Below, one piece after another: positions 19,034-27,826 of a DNA stretch of 64,000 nt (the first letter of the stretch is position 1; the number at the start of each line of letters is the position of its first letter). A program made the translations under genes and the position numbers. The notes beneath the pieces are model-generated. The model made no database searches. It had not been told where the DNA came from and saw only the letters and a list, made by a program, of their open reading frames with translations. Source of the DNA: Rhodobacter capsulatus (GTDB lineage Bacteria > Pseudomonadota > Alphaproteobacteria > Rhodobacterales > Rhodobacteraceae); NCBI RefSeq assembly GCF_003254295.1, contig NZ_QKZO01000007.1:1-64000 (forward strand), written 5' to 3'.

Positions 19034-19588
19034 TCAGCGCACGACGTCGAGACTGGGTTCGGCCGTTTCCGAGCTGGCCTGCCAGTCGGGATTGGGCTGC
19101 GGTGTCGGCTGCGGCGCCGGTTGCGGCGCGGCTTCGGCCCGCGGTGCGGCCTCGGTTGCCGGTTGCGCCTGCGGCTCGGCCGCGACGGCGGGCTCCGCGG
19201 GCGGTTGCGCGGGCTCTTCGGCCCGGGCGGTCGCCGGAGCGGGCGCGCTGTCCTGCGGCGGCACCGCCATCAGCGCGGCGGCCTTGGCCTCAAGCGGCGT
19301 CACATCGAAGGTCGGCGGCGGGCCGGTCGGCGCATCCGGGTCGGGCACCGCCTCGGCGCGGCTTTGCGCCAGAACGGCGGTCTCGACCGTCACATCGCGG
19401 TTGCGCGCCTGCAATTGCGTGCTCCGCTCGGCCTGCGCCTGGGTACCGACTTCGGCCCCCATGCCGGAATTCGTGCCAGACGATGTGCTTGCCGGTTCGA
19501 CAGTCGTCGCCGGCGCTTTCTTTGGTGGCACCATGCTCAGCAAAGGTGACCATCCGACTTGGGGCATCAGCCCCGATATGCGGTCCAT
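19034..19588 (-). CDS. Ala/Pro/Gln-rich hypothetical protein
   Basis: A 184-residue unrecognised protein. The N-terminus (MDRISGLMPQVGWSPLLSMV) is hydrophobic and could be a weak membrane segment; the rest is low-complexity and rich in Ala, Pro, Glu and Gln, ending DWQASSETAEPSLDVVR. It lacks the charge pattern of a TonB-type Pro-Lys spacer. A good AGGAGAG ribosome site precedes the ATG, which supports it being real. It lies alone between accB and rutR on the same strand. No function is proposed. Confidence 0.55.
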   Translation of the reverse strand: MDRISGLMPQVGWSPLLSMVPPKKAPATTVEPASTSSGTNSGMGAEVGTQAQAERSTQLQARNRDVTVETAVLAQSRAEAVPDPDAPTGPPPTFDVTPLEAKAAALMAVPPQDSAPAPATARAEEPAQPPAEPAVAAEPQAQPATEAAPRAEAAPQPAPQPTPQPNPDWQASSETAEPSLDVVR

Positions 19589-19699
19589 TTCCCCACTCTC
19601 CTCGCGGTTTTACCCCTGTCAATCAGGATGCGCCCGGCAGGTTACCCAAGAGTTACCGAATCCCATCATTTTGCCAGAGGGTTAACGCCGCGCCCGGGG

Positions 19700-20365
19700 T
19701 CAGGGCCGCAGCAACCGCTCGAAGAGCGTGTCGAGGAAGGGCTCCGCCTCGGCAAAGGGATCGTGGCCGGGGCCGAGCACGGCGCGGACCTGCACGTCGA
19801 AATCGGCGTAATGCTGCGTCAGCGCCCAGATCGAGAACAAGAGATGATGCGGATCGACCGGGGCGATCTTGCCCGCCGCGGCCCAGCCGCGGATGATCGC
19901 CGCCTTGTCATCCACCAGCGCCTTCAGATCGACCGCCAGCGTTCCCGCCATCCGCGGCGCGCCCTGCAGGATTTCATTGGCAAAAAGCCGACTTTCGCGC
20001 GGCATCGCCCGGCTCATCTCCAGCTTGCGGCGCATGTAGCGCATGATCTCGTCGCGCGGCTCGCCGGTCGCGCGCATCTCGCGCAGCGGCGCCAGCCAGT
20101 CATCGAGCAGCGAGTTGAGCAGTTCCAGATGGATCGCCTCCTTGGAGGGGAAATAATAAAGCAGGTTCGGCTTCGAGAGCCCCGCCGCGGTGGCGATCTG
20201 GTCCAGTGTCGCGCCGCGGAAACCCTGCGCCGAAAACACCTCCAGCGCGGCTTCAAGGATCGCGTCGATGTTGCGCTTCTGGATGCGGGTGAGCGGACGC
20301 GGGGCGGGCTCGGCCGTCATCGGCTCGGCAGCCACAGGATCGGCGGGCATCGGGTCGGCAGGCAT
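19700..20365 (-). CDS. rutR: TetR-family regulator RutR
   Basis: A pyrimidine-responsive repressor. After an unusual N-terminal tail of short repeats (ADPMPADP, AAEPMTAEP), the helix-turn-helix is IATAAGLSKPNLLYYFPSKEA. The ligand domain matches RutR well: DDWLAPLREMRA, LKALVDDKAAIIRGW, PHHLLFSIWALTQHYADF. Uracil is the known effector in E. coli. The gene diverges from an omega-amino-acid aminotransferase, and a RutR-type operator lies between them. Three in-frame ATGs occur in the first 16 codons; the first has AAGGA upstream. Confidence 0.92.
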   Translation of the reverse strand: MPADPMPADPVAAEPMTAEPAPRPLTRIQKRNIDAILEAALEVFSAQGFRGATLDQIATAAGLSKPNLLYYFPSKEAIHLELLNSLLDDWLAPLREMRATGEPRDEIMRYMRRKLEMSRAMPRESRLFANEILQGAPRMAGTLAVDLKALVDDKAAIIRGWAAAGKIAPVDPHHLLFSIWALTQHYADFDVQVRAVLGPGHDPFAEAEPFLDTLFERLLRP

Positions 20366-20457
20366 GCGGTCACGGTCCTTTTGTGCGGGCCTTTTCTTCG
20401 GGCCTCTTGCGCGGGCGCGGGAAGCTTGACGCCGCCCGTGCCGATGTTAGCCTGATG

Positions 20458-20473
20458 CTGACCGTTCGGTCAA
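20458..20473. promoter_or_regulatory. RutR operator
   Basis: CTGACCGTTCGGTCAA matches the RutR consensus TTGACC-N4-GGTCAA at every fixed base except the first, with perfect dyad symmetry over TGACCG/CGGTCA. It sits 92 nt before rutR and 63 nt before the divergent aminotransferase, where one site can control both promoters. Confidence 0.8.
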
Positions 20474-20536
20474 ACGACCCGGCCCGAGATCCGGGCGCAA
20501 AATTAGGCCCAAGCCGGGCCCTTCAGGGAGACTTCC

Positions 20537-21862
20537 ATGGCGCTCGACCGCAAGACGCCCAATGATCTCAACGCCTTCTGGATGCCGTTCACGGCGAACC
20601 GGCAGTTCAAGAAAGCGCCCCGGATGTTCGTGGGCGCCAAGGACATGCATTATACCACCGCCGATGGCCGTCAGGTGCTCGATGGCACCGCGGGGCTGTG
20701 GTGCTGCAACGCGGGCCATTGCCGTCCGCGCATCAGTGAGGCGATCGCGAAACAGGCGGCCGAGCTTGATTACGCGCCCGCCTTCCAGATGGGCCATCCG
20801 GCGGCCTTTGAACTGGCCAACCGCATCATCGAGATCGCGCCCGAGGGGATGGAACATGTGTTCTACACCAATTCGGGCTCGGAATCGGTCGAGACCGCGC
20901 TGAAGCTCGCCATCGCCTATCACCGCGCCCGCGGCGAGGGCGCCCGGACCCGGCTGATCGGCCGCGAGCGCGGCTATCACGGGGTGAACTTCGGCGGCAT
21001 CTCGGTCGGCGGCATCGTCACCAACCGCAAGATGTTCGGCAGCCTGCTGACCGGCGTCGATCACCTGCCGCACACCCATCTTCCGGCGCAGAACGCGTTT
21101 TCGAAGGGCCAGCCCGAACATGGCGCCCATCTGGCCGATGAACTCGAACGCATCGTCACGCTGCATGGCGCGGAAACCATCGCCGCCGTCATCGTCGAGC
21201 CGATGGCGGGCTCGACCGGGGTTCTGCTGCCGCCGAAGGGCTATCTGCAACGCTTGCGCGAGATCACGAAGAAGCACGGCATCCTGCTCATTTTCGACGA
21301 GGTGATCACCGGCTTCGGGCGTCTGGGTTCGGCCTTCGCGGCGCAGCATTACGGCGTCTTGCCCGACATGATGACCACGGCCAAGGGGCTGACGAACGGC
21401 GTGATTCCGATGGGCGCGGTCTTGACCACCGCGGCGGTGCACGATGCCTTCATGCAGGGCCCCGAGCACATGATCGAGCTGTTTCACGGCTACACCTATT
21501 CGGGCAACCCGATCGCCGCCGCCGCGGGGATCGCGACGCTCGAGACCTACAAGGAAGAGGGGCTCTTCGAGCGGGCAGCCGAGCTCGCCCCCTATTGGCA
21601 GGAGGCGCTGCACAGCCTGCGCGGCACCCGCCATGTGATCGACATCCGCAACGAGGGGCTGATCGGCGCCGTCGAGCTGGAACCGATCGCGGGCGAGCCG
21701 ACGAAACGCGCCTTCACCGCCTTCCTCAAGGCCTATGAAAAGGGGATTCTCATCCGCACCACCGGCGATATCATCGCGATGAGCCCGCCGCTGATCATCT
21801 CGAAAGCGCAGATCGACGAGCTGATCGGCACCTTGAAATCGGTGCTCGACACGCTCGACTGA
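20537..21862 (+). CDS. omega-amino acid--pyruvate (beta-alanine) aminotransferase
   Basis: A PLP enzyme that moves the amino group of beta-alanine or similar omega-amino acids to pyruvate, giving malonate semialdehyde. Class III motifs are DGTAGLWCCNAGHCRP, YTNSGSESVETALKLA, GYHGVNFGG, IFDEVITGFGRLGS and TTAKGLTNG with the PLP lysine, then HGYTYSGNPIAAAAG. Full length, 441 residues. RutR and its operator lie directly upstream; beta-alanine is an end product of reductive uracil breakdown, so control by uracil makes sense. A terminator follows. Confidence 0.93.
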   Translation: MALDRKTPNDLNAFWMPFTANRQFKKAPRMFVGAKDMHYTTADGRQVLDGTAGLWCCNAGHCRPRISEAIAKQAAELDYAPAFQMGHPAAFELANRIIEIAPEGMEHVFYTNSGSESVETALKLAIAYHRARGEGARTRLIGRERGYHGVNFGGISVGGIVTNRKMFGSLLTGVDHLPHTHLPAQNAFSKGQPEHGAHLADELERIVTLHGAETIAAVIVEPMAGSTGVLLPPKGYLQRLREITKKHGILLIFDEVITGFGRLGSAFAAQHYGVLPDMMTTAKGLTNGVIPMGAVLTTAAVHDAFMQGPEHMIELFHGYTYSGNPIAAAAGIATLETYKEEGLFERAAELAPYWQEALHSLRGTRHVIDIRNEGLIGAVELEPIAGEPTKRAFTAFLKAYEKGILIRTTGDIIAMSPPLIISKAQIDELIGTLKSVLDTLD

Positions 21863-21881
21863 GGCGATCGGAGGATGGACG

Positions 21882-21906
21882 GGGGGCGGGTGACCGCCCC
21901 CATTTC
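21882..21906 (+). terminator. terminator of the aminotransferase gene
   Basis: An 8-bp stem (21882-21889 with 21894-21901) and a GTGA loop followed by ATTTC. It lies 19 nt after the stop codon. Confidence 0.7.
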
Positions 21907-21956
21907 CTTTCGGGGTTTCTTAACCATTCTGCGCCATCCTGGGGGCGGAGGATGCC

Positions 21957-22412
21957 ATGCCCACAACTGCCAGCAAAAAGTCGAAACCGCGCGTCAACCC
22001 GGAGGAGGAGCTGTCTCCGCTTCTGGTCTGGGGGGGCGGATCCGCGCTTGTGCTGCTGGTCGCGGGCCTGTTCTGGGGGGTCTGGAAAAGCCAGTTCGCC
22101 GCGCCCTCGGCGCATCTGTTCAACACCCCCACGCAAGAGGTCGAGGCGGGGTATTGCCTGACCGTGGCGCAGTCGATCGTGTCCAGCGGCGCGCCGCCGG
22201 GCAGCTATTTCGAGGAGGCGGCGCAGTTCTGGGTCAAGCGGCTGCGCGACATCGAGGCCGACATGGGGCCGGCGATCGCGAAGGGCCGCGCGAAACTCTC
22301 GGTCGACAAGCAGGGTTCCGGGCAGAAATCCTCGGTCTGGTTGCAATATGCGATGGATCTCTGTTCGCAGAAAGCCGTCACCTATGGCGCGCGGTTCCGC
22401 AGTTTCGACTGA
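21957..22412 (+). CDS. single-pass membrane protein, unknown function
   Basis: A 151-residue protein with GGAGG just upstream. A charged N-terminus (SKKSKPRVNPEEE) is followed by one TM at about residues 22-42 (LLVWGGGSALVLLVAGLFWG). The soluble part contains HLFNTPTQEVEAGYCLTVAQ, FWVKRLRDIEADMG and a second Cys (DLCSQKA). I do not recognise the family; it is probably a lineage-specific envelope protein with the C-terminus outside the cytoplasm. Confidence 0.75.
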   Translation: MPTTASKKSKPRVNPEEELSPLLVWGGGSALVLLVAGLFWGVWKSQFAAPSAHLFNTPTQEVEAGYCLTVAQSIVSSGAPPGSYFEEAAQFWVKRLRDIEADMGPAIAKGRAKLSVDKQGSGQKSSVWLQYAMDLCSQKAVTYGARFRSFD

Positions 22413-22454
22413 GACTTCAGGCCGCTTGACACGGATCGGGGCGGCGGCGCATGC

Positions 22455-22474
22455 TGTGAACCATGTAGTTCACA
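22455..22474. promoter_or_regulatory. 20-bp perfect palindromic operator candidate
   Basis: TGTGAACCATGTAGTTCACA: two perfect 7-bp arms around 6 nt. A TTGACA hexamer at 22426-22431 with a weak CATGCT at 22450-22455 places it over a likely transcription start, 46 nt before the small lipoprotein gene. The binding protein is unknown; the XRE regulator downstream is one candidate. Confidence 0.55.
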
Positions 22475-22520
22475 TCGCCCGGGCCGACCCGCGGCGATCG
22501 CGTTCCGGAGGAGGCCGCAC

Positions 22521-22676
22521 ATGACCTGCACATCCACCCGCAAGGCGTCGCTTGCCCTTGTCGCCGCCATGGCGCTTGTCGCCCTTGCGGGCTGCACGCA
22601 AGCGCCCGAGAAATGCGAAGGCGGCGTGTCCGACCTGTCGACGCTGTCGAGCGTGACGGTGCAAAACCCCTGCTGA
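22521..22676 (+). CDS. 51-residue small lipoprotein
   Basis: Begins MTCTSTRKASLALVAAMALV with a lipobox LAGC, so the mature peptide (about 26 residues, starting CTQAPEKCEGG) would be lipid-anchored; it carries two further cysteines and ends VQNPC. GGAGGAGG lies just before the ATG and a palindromic operator candidate lies upstream. Small size and a conserved-looking signal resemble entericidin-like lipoproteins, but I see no specific family. A 190-nt space with no gene separates it from the XRE regulator. Confidence 0.7.
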   Translation: MTCTSTRKASLALVAAMALVALAGCTQAPEKCEGGVSDLSTLSSVTVQNPC

Positions 22677-22866
22677 GCGGGGCGGCGCCGGGGCCTCTGC
22701 GGCCCGGGCGCCTTTGCCGCGGCGGGCCCGCTGTCGCCGAACCCCGGCGAAACCGCCCGTGGGGATCCTGAATCGCTTTGTATTTCCGAAGCTTGCCGGT
22801 AAGGTCATGCCGTGACGGCGGGAAGGGCCCCTTGCGGCCGCGCGCCGGGCGGCAAGCGGGGAAACG

Positions 22867-24216
22867 ATGGCACGGTCTGCCCTGACGGGGACGCGGATAC
22901 GGGAACGGCGGCTGACGCTGAAACTGCGGCAGGCCGATCTGGCCCGCGCGGTCGGCATCTCGGCCGCCTATCTCAACCTGATCGAACACAACCGGCGTCG
23001 GGTCTCCGAGCCGCTTCTGGACAGTTTCGCCAAGGCGCTGGGCGTGGCGCCGATGGCGCTCTCCGAAGGCGCCGAAAGCGCGCTTTTCGAAGCCCTGCGC
23101 GAGGCGGCGGCGGGCGTTGGCCTGACGGCGGGCCCTGCGGTTGGCGGCGGCGCGCTGATCGACCCGTCCGAGCTGGAACGGATCGAGGAATTCGTCGGCC
23201 GCTTTCCCGGCTGGGCCAAGGTGCTGGCCGCAAGGCAGGCCCGGCTGGCGGCGCTGGAACGGGTGGTCGAGACCTATTCCGAACGGATGGGGCAGGATCC
23301 TTACCTGCTCGACGCGCTGCACGAGGTGCTTTCGGCGGTGACCTCGCTGCGCTCAGGCGCGGCGATTCTGGTCGAGACCCCGGATATCGAACCGGAATGG
23401 CAGGCGCGGTTCCTGGCCTCGATCGCCTCGGAAAGCCTGCGGCTGAGCGCGGCGGCCGAGGGGCTGGTGGCCTATCTCGACAGTATCGAGGCGACGGATT
23501 CGGCTCTGGCCGCGCCGCAGGAACAAATGGAGGCCTGGCTTTCGGCGCGCGGCTGGCATCTGCCGGACTTCGAGCGCCCCGATCCGCCCGACCCCGCCGC
23601 GCTGATCGCCCAGGCGCCGGAGCTGGCCGCCTCGGCCGCGCGCGATCTGGCGCAGGCCTATCTGACCCGGGCGCTGGCCGACAGCCGCCTTTTGCCGCTC
23701 AAGCCCTTTCTCGCCGCGCTGAGCGAGACCGGGCTTGATCCGGCGCGGCTTGCGGCGCGGTTCGGCGCGCCGATGGCCGCGGTCTTCCGCCGTCTGGCGA
23801 CCCTGCCCGAGGGCGCGGCCAATCTGCCGCCGCTGGGTCTGGTCGTCTGCGACGGCTCGGGCACGCTGACCCTGCGCCGCCCGCTGCCCGGCTTTGCCCT
23901 GCCGCGCTCGGCCGCGGGCTGCCCGCTCTGGCCGCTTTACGAGGCGCTCTCGCGGCCGATGCAGCCCTTGCGCCTGACGCTCGACATGGCCGGACGGCTG
24001 CCGCAGCGCTTTCAATCCTGGGCCTTCGCCGCCCCCCGCCCGCCCGAGGGCGCCGCGGCCAGTTTCGACGCCCCGGTGCTGATGGAGGCGATGATGCTGG
24101 TCACCCCCGCCACCAGCCGCCTTGAGACCGCCCGGCCGGTCGGCACCTCCTGCCGGGTCTGCCCGCGGCTGGACTGCGCCGGGCGGCGCGAGCCCTCGCT
24201 GATCGCGGCGCGCTGA
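22867..24216 (+). CDS. XRE-family regulator of the short-chain fatty acyl (ScfR/RamB-like) type
   Basis: A 449-residue transcription factor. The N-terminal helix-turn-helix is LRQADLARAVGISAAYLNLI. A long middle region with low similarity follows. The C-terminal domain ends with a cysteine motif, CRVCPRLDCAGRREPSL, typical of DUF2083 regulators such as RamB and related acetate/propionate regulators. Its middle is Ala/Leu-rich and lacks an obvious HExxH, so it is not a protease fusion. A receiver, a small membrane protein and a symporter-kinase follow in the same direction, suggesting a shared carbon-source circuit (inference). Confidence 0.85.
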   Translation: MARSALTGTRIRERRLTLKLRQADLARAVGISAAYLNLIEHNRRRVSEPLLDSFAKALGVAPMALSEGAESALFEALREAAAGVGLTAGPAVGGGALIDPSELERIEEFVGRFPGWAKVLAARQARLAALERVVETYSERMGQDPYLLDALHEVLSAVTSLRSGAAILVETPDIEPEWQARFLASIASESLRLSAAAEGLVAYLDSIEATDSALAAPQEQMEAWLSARGWHLPDFERPDPPDPAALIAQAPELAASAARDLAQAYLTRALADSRLLPLKPFLAALSETGLDPARLAARFGAPMAAVFRRLATLPEGAANLPPLGLVVCDGSGTLTLRRPLPGFALPRSAAGCPLWPLYEALSRPMQPLRLTLDMAGRLPQRFQSWAFAAPRPPEGAAASFDAPVLMEAMMLVTPATSRLETARPVGTSCRVCPRLDCAGRREPSLIAAR

Positions 24217-24276
24217 CGGCGGTTTGACAGCGCGGGGCCAAGCGTGGATAGATTGGCCCCGGGGAGGAGGAGGATC

Positions 24277-24720
24277 ATGGCCGAAAAGCAAGTGCTGCTG
24301 GTCGAAGACGAGCCGAACATCGCCGAGGCGATCCGGTTCATCCTGACGCGGGCGGGCTGGAAGGTGAGCGTCGAGGCCTCGGGGGCCGCGGCCCTTGCCC
24401 GGATCGCGACGCTGCGTCCGACGGCGGTCATTCTGGATCTGATGCTGCCGGGCTGCTCGGGGCTGGAAATCCTGGCCCAGTTGCGCGCCGATGCCGAGCT
24501 GGGCCGCACGCCGGTCCTGATGCTGACCGCGCGCGGGCAGGTCCGCGACCGCGAGGCCGCCGCCGCCGCGGGTGCCTCGGCCTTTCTGGCCAAGCCCTTC
24601 GCCAATGCCGACGTGCTTTCTGCGCTCGAGGCGATCGCCGCCCCGGTTCTGGCGGGATCGGCTTTGGCAGACCCGGCTTTGGCGGGCCCGGCTTTGTCAG
24701 GATCGGGCAAGGCGGTCTGA
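24277..24720 (+). CDS. single-domain response regulator
   Basis: A 147-residue receiver without an output domain. MAEKQVLLVEDEPNIAEAIR gives the acidic pocket, D54 in ILDLMLPG is the phosphoacceptor, LTARGQ the switch Thr and LAKPF the conserved Lys. The last 25 residues are an Ala/Gly/Pro repeat (AGSALADPALAGPALSGS) with no fold. The start follows GGGGAGGAGGAGG. It overlaps the next gene as TGATG and is in one operon with the symporter-kinase, its likely phosphodonor. Confidence 0.92.
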   Translation: MAEKQVLLVEDEPNIAEAIRFILTRAGWKVSVEASGAAALARIATLRPTAVILDLMLPGCSGLEILAQLRADAELGRTPVLMLTARGQVRDREAAAAAGASAFLAKPFANADVLSALEAIAAPVLAGSALADPALAGPALSGSGKAV

Positions 24721-25007
24721 TGCCGGGGTCCGGCACGCCGCTTTTTCTGGCCCGGCGCTCCTATCGGCGCCGCCGCATGATGGATGCGGCCCGGCTTCTG
24801 CCGCTGGTCGGGCTGGTGCTGTTCCTGCTGCCGATGCTCTGGCATCCGGGCGAGGCGCCGGTGCCCGACACCGCGCGCGGCATGATCTATCTGTTTGCGG
24901 TCTGGGCCGGGCTGATCCTCGCCACCGCGGCGCTGGCGCGTGGTCTGGCCCCGGCGCTTGACGCCGAGGAAGAGGCCGAGGGCAGCCCCGAAACCGGCGA
25001 GGGTTGA
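24720..25007 (+). CDS. small two-TM membrane protein of the sensor operon
   Basis: 95 residues with two membrane segments (about 24-41 LLPLVGLVLFLLPMLWHP and 57-77 IYLFAVWAGLILATAALA) and an acidic C-terminus. The position, coupled to the receiver on one side and 3 nt from the symporter-kinase on the other, recalls the small membrane proteins that accompany SSS-type transporters and kinases. Its function is not known. Confidence 0.8.
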   Translation: MPGSGTPLFLARRSYRRRRMMDAARLLPLVGLVLFLLPMLWHPGEAPVPDTARGMIYLFAVWAGLILATAALARGLAPALDAEEEAEGSPETGEG

Positions 25008-25010
25008 GCC

Positions 25011-27743
25011 ATGCCCTTCGACGTGCTGGTCGGCGTTTCGCTGGTCTATGTGCTGGTGCTGTTCCTTGTCGCCTTCGTCGCCGAGCGTCGCGCCGCCCGG
25101 GGCCGGTTGCGCTTCCTGCACAGCCCCTGGGTCTACACGCTCTCGCTCTCGATCTATTGCACCGCCTGGACCTTTTACGGCGCGGTGGGCTATGCGGCGC
25201 GCTCGGGGCTGGAATTCCTGACCATCTATCTGGGTCCGACGCTGGTCTTCGTCGGCTGGTGGTGGGTCTTGCGCAAGCTCGTCCGGATCGGCCGGACCCA
25301 GCGCGTCACCTCGATTGCCGATCTGATTTCAAACCGTTACGGCAAGTCGAACCTATTGGGCGTGATCGTCACGCTGATGTCGGTGGCCTCGGCCACGCCT
25401 TATATCGCGCTGCAGCTGCAATCGGTCACGCTGTCCTTTGGCGTCTTCGCGGCGCAGACGCCCGGCTCCTGGGCGCTGCCCGACCAATCGGCGACGGCGC
25501 TCTGGATCGCGGGGGGGCTGGCGCTGTTCACCATCCTCTTCGGCACCCGCAATCTCGACGCGAACGAGCGTCACCACGGCGTCGTCACCGCCATCGCGCT
25601 GGAAGCGATCGTGAAACTGGTGGCGCTGCTGGCCGTCGGCATCTGGGTCGTCTGGGGCGTCGCGGGGGGGCTTTCCGACATCCTCGCCCGGATCGACGCC
25701 TCGGATATCGCCGAGTGGAGCCTGAAGCCCGGCCGCTTTGCGGGCCTCACCTTCGTCTCGGCCGCCGCCGTGCTGACGCTGCCGCGGATGTTTCAGGTGC
25801 TCGTCGTCGAAAACACCGACGAGCGGCATCTGGGCACCGCCAGCTGGGCCTTTCCGGCCTATCTGCTGCTGATGAGCCTTTTCGTCGTGCCGATCGCCGT
25901 CGTCGGGCTGGGCCATCCCGGCGCCGGGAGCAATCCCGATCTCTTCGTGCTGACCCTGCCGCTCTCCGAGGGCCGCGGCACGCTGGCGCTTTTGGCCTTT
26001 CTGGGCGGGTTTTCCTCGGCCACTTCGATGGTGATCGTCGCCGCCATCGCGCTCTCGACCATGGTGTCGAACCATGTCGTCACGCCTTTGTGGCTGGCGA
26101 TCTACCGCGACGAACCGGCCGAGCGCGGCGATGTCCGGGGTCTTGTTCTGATGTCGCGGCGGCTCTCGATCGGGCTCGTGCTGGCGATGGGCTACGGCTA
26201 TTACAAGCTCTCGGGCGGGACCGGGGCGCTGGCCGAGATCGGCCTGATCGCCTTTGTCGGCGCGGCGCAGGTGCTGCCCGCGCTTCTGGGCGGCATCTAC
26301 TGGCGCGGCGCCACGCATCTGGGCGCGGCGACCGGGCTGCTGACCGGCTTCGCGATCTGGCTTTATGCGCTGTTCCTGCCCTCGGTCGGTGAAAGCGGGC
26401 TGATCTCGGCGCAGCTGATGGCCGAGGGGCCGCTGGGCCTTTCATGGCTGCGCCCGCAGGCGCTGTTCGGGATCGAGGGGCTTGACCCGCTGCTCCATGC
26501 GCTGCTCTGGAGCCTTCTGTTCAACACCCTGGCTTTCCTTGTGTTTTCGATCCTGTCCTTCCCGGGCCCGGTCGAGCGGCTGCAGGGCGTCGCCTTTGTC
26601 AATGTCTTCGAGGGGCGGCCGGGCGCGCGCGGCTGGTCGCGCACCCAGGCCGAGGCCGAGGATCTTCTGTCGATGGCGCAGCGCATTCTGGGCGCCGAGG
26701 AAGCGCAGCTGTTCTTTCAGGCGCAGGCGGCGGCGCAGGGCAGCCGCGGCTTCCTGCCCGATCCGACGCCGGATTTTCTGGCCGCGCTCGAACGGCAGCT
26801 GGCCGGGTCGGTCGGCGCGGCGACGGCGCATGCGATGATTTCGCAGCTCACCGGCGGCGCGGCGGTCTCGGTGCAGGATCTGATCGCGGTGGCCAACGAA
26901 GCCGCCGAGATCAAGGAATATTCCGCCCAGCTGGAGGCGAAATCGGCGGAACTGGCCCGCACCGCCCGCGCGCTTTCCGAGGCGAATGCGAAACTGACCG
27001 CGCTTTCGGTGCAAAAGGATGCGTTCCTGGGTCAGATCAGCCACGAATTGCGCACGCCGATGACCTCGATCCGGGCCTTTTCCGAGATTCTGATGGAGCC
27101 CGACCTGCCCGAGCCGCTGCGGGCGCAATATGCGGAAATCATTCATGAAGAGGCCCGCCGCCTGACCCGTCTTCTGGATGATCTTCTGGATCTTGCGGTG
27201 CTGGAAAACCGCAAGGTGCAGCTGACCGTTTCCGTGGCGAACCTGCATGACCTGATCGACCGCGCGGTGCAGGCGGCGTCGTCAACCCGGCCCGAGCGCG
27301 ATTTCCGCTATGAACGCGATTTTCCCGCCGAACACATGCCGGTCTTCACCGACACCGACCGGCTGGTGCAGGTCTTCATCAACCTGATTTCGAATGCGCG
27401 CAAATATTGCGGTGCCGAACGCGCCGTGCTGCGCATCGAGGTGAAAAGGCGCGGCAAGCTGGTGCAGATCGACTTTTGCGACAATGGCGCGGGGATCCCG
27501 AAGGCCGCGCAGGGGCTGATCTTCGAGAAATTCTCGCGGCTGACCGACACGTCGAAGGCGGGCGGCGCGGGGCTCGGTCTGGCGATCTGCCGCGAGATCA
27601 TGGCGAACCTTGGCGGGTCGATCGACTATCTGCCGGGGCAGGGCGGGGCGGCCTTCCGCGTGACCTTGCCGCTGCGCCGCCAGGGTCCGGGCCCGGTCCC
27701 GGGGGGCGTGGCAAGCTCCGGGAAAGACCGCGAAAAAGTGTAA
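25011..27743 (+). CDS. sodium:solute symporter-type sensor histidine kinase (CbrA/CrbS-like)
   Basis: A 910-residue membrane kinase. Residues 1 to about 500 are a symporter fold with about 13 TMs (SIYCTAWTFYGAVGYAARSG near the start). A linker and coiled coil (EYSAQLEAKSAELARTARAL) lead to HisKA with H678 in ISHELRTPMTSIRAF. The HATPase domain has NLISNARKYCG (N box), DNGAGIP (G1) and GGAGLGLAICREIMANLGG (G2). No receiver is attached; the single-domain regulator in the same operon is the natural partner. Related kinases respond to acetate, histidine or C-source balance; the ligand here is unknown. Confidence 0.93.
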   Translation: MPFDVLVGVSLVYVLVLFLVAFVAERRAARGRLRFLHSPWVYTLSLSIYCTAWTFYGAVGYAARSGLEFLTIYLGPTLVFVGWWWVLRKLVRIGRTQRVTSIADLISNRYGKSNLLGVIVTLMSVASATPYIALQLQSVTLSFGVFAAQTPGSWALPDQSATALWIAGGLALFTILFGTRNLDANERHHGVVTAIALEAIVKLVALLAVGIWVVWGVAGGLSDILARIDASDIAEWSLKPGRFAGLTFVSAAAVLTLPRMFQVLVVENTDERHLGTASWAFPAYLLLMSLFVVPIAVVGLGHPGAGSNPDLFVLTLPLSEGRGTLALLAFLGGFSSATSMVIVAAIALSTMVSNHVVTPLWLAIYRDEPAERGDVRGLVLMSRRLSIGLVLAMGYGYYKLSGGTGALAEIGLIAFVGAAQVLPALLGGIYWRGATHLGAATGLLTGFAIWLYALFLPSVGESGLISAQLMAEGPLGLSWLRPQALFGIEGLDPLLHALLWSLLFNTLAFLVFSILSFPGPVERLQGVAFVNVFEGRPGARGWSRTQAEAEDLLSMAQRILGAEEAQLFFQAQAAAQGSRGFLPDPTPDFLAALERQLAGSVGAATAHAMISQLTGGAAVSVQDLIAVANEAAEIKEYSAQLEAKSAELARTARALSEANAKLTALSVQKDAFLGQISHELRTPMTSIRAFSEILMEPDLPEPLRAQYAEIIHEEARRLTRLLDDLLDLAVLENRKVQLTVSVANLHDLIDRAVQAASSTRPERDFRYERDFPAEHMPVFTDTDRLVQVFINLISNARKYCGAERAVLRIEVKRRGKLVQIDFCDNGAGIPKAAQGLIFEKFSRLTDTSKAGGAGLGLAICREIMANLGGSIDYLPGQGGAAFRVTLPLRRQGPGPVPGGVASSGKDREKV

Positions 27744-27826
27744 AGTCCGGGGGCAGATCTCAACCTTTTGTAAACCTTGATCTGCGATTCCTTATCCGTC
27801 GACGCACAGGGAAACGGCGGGACGGG

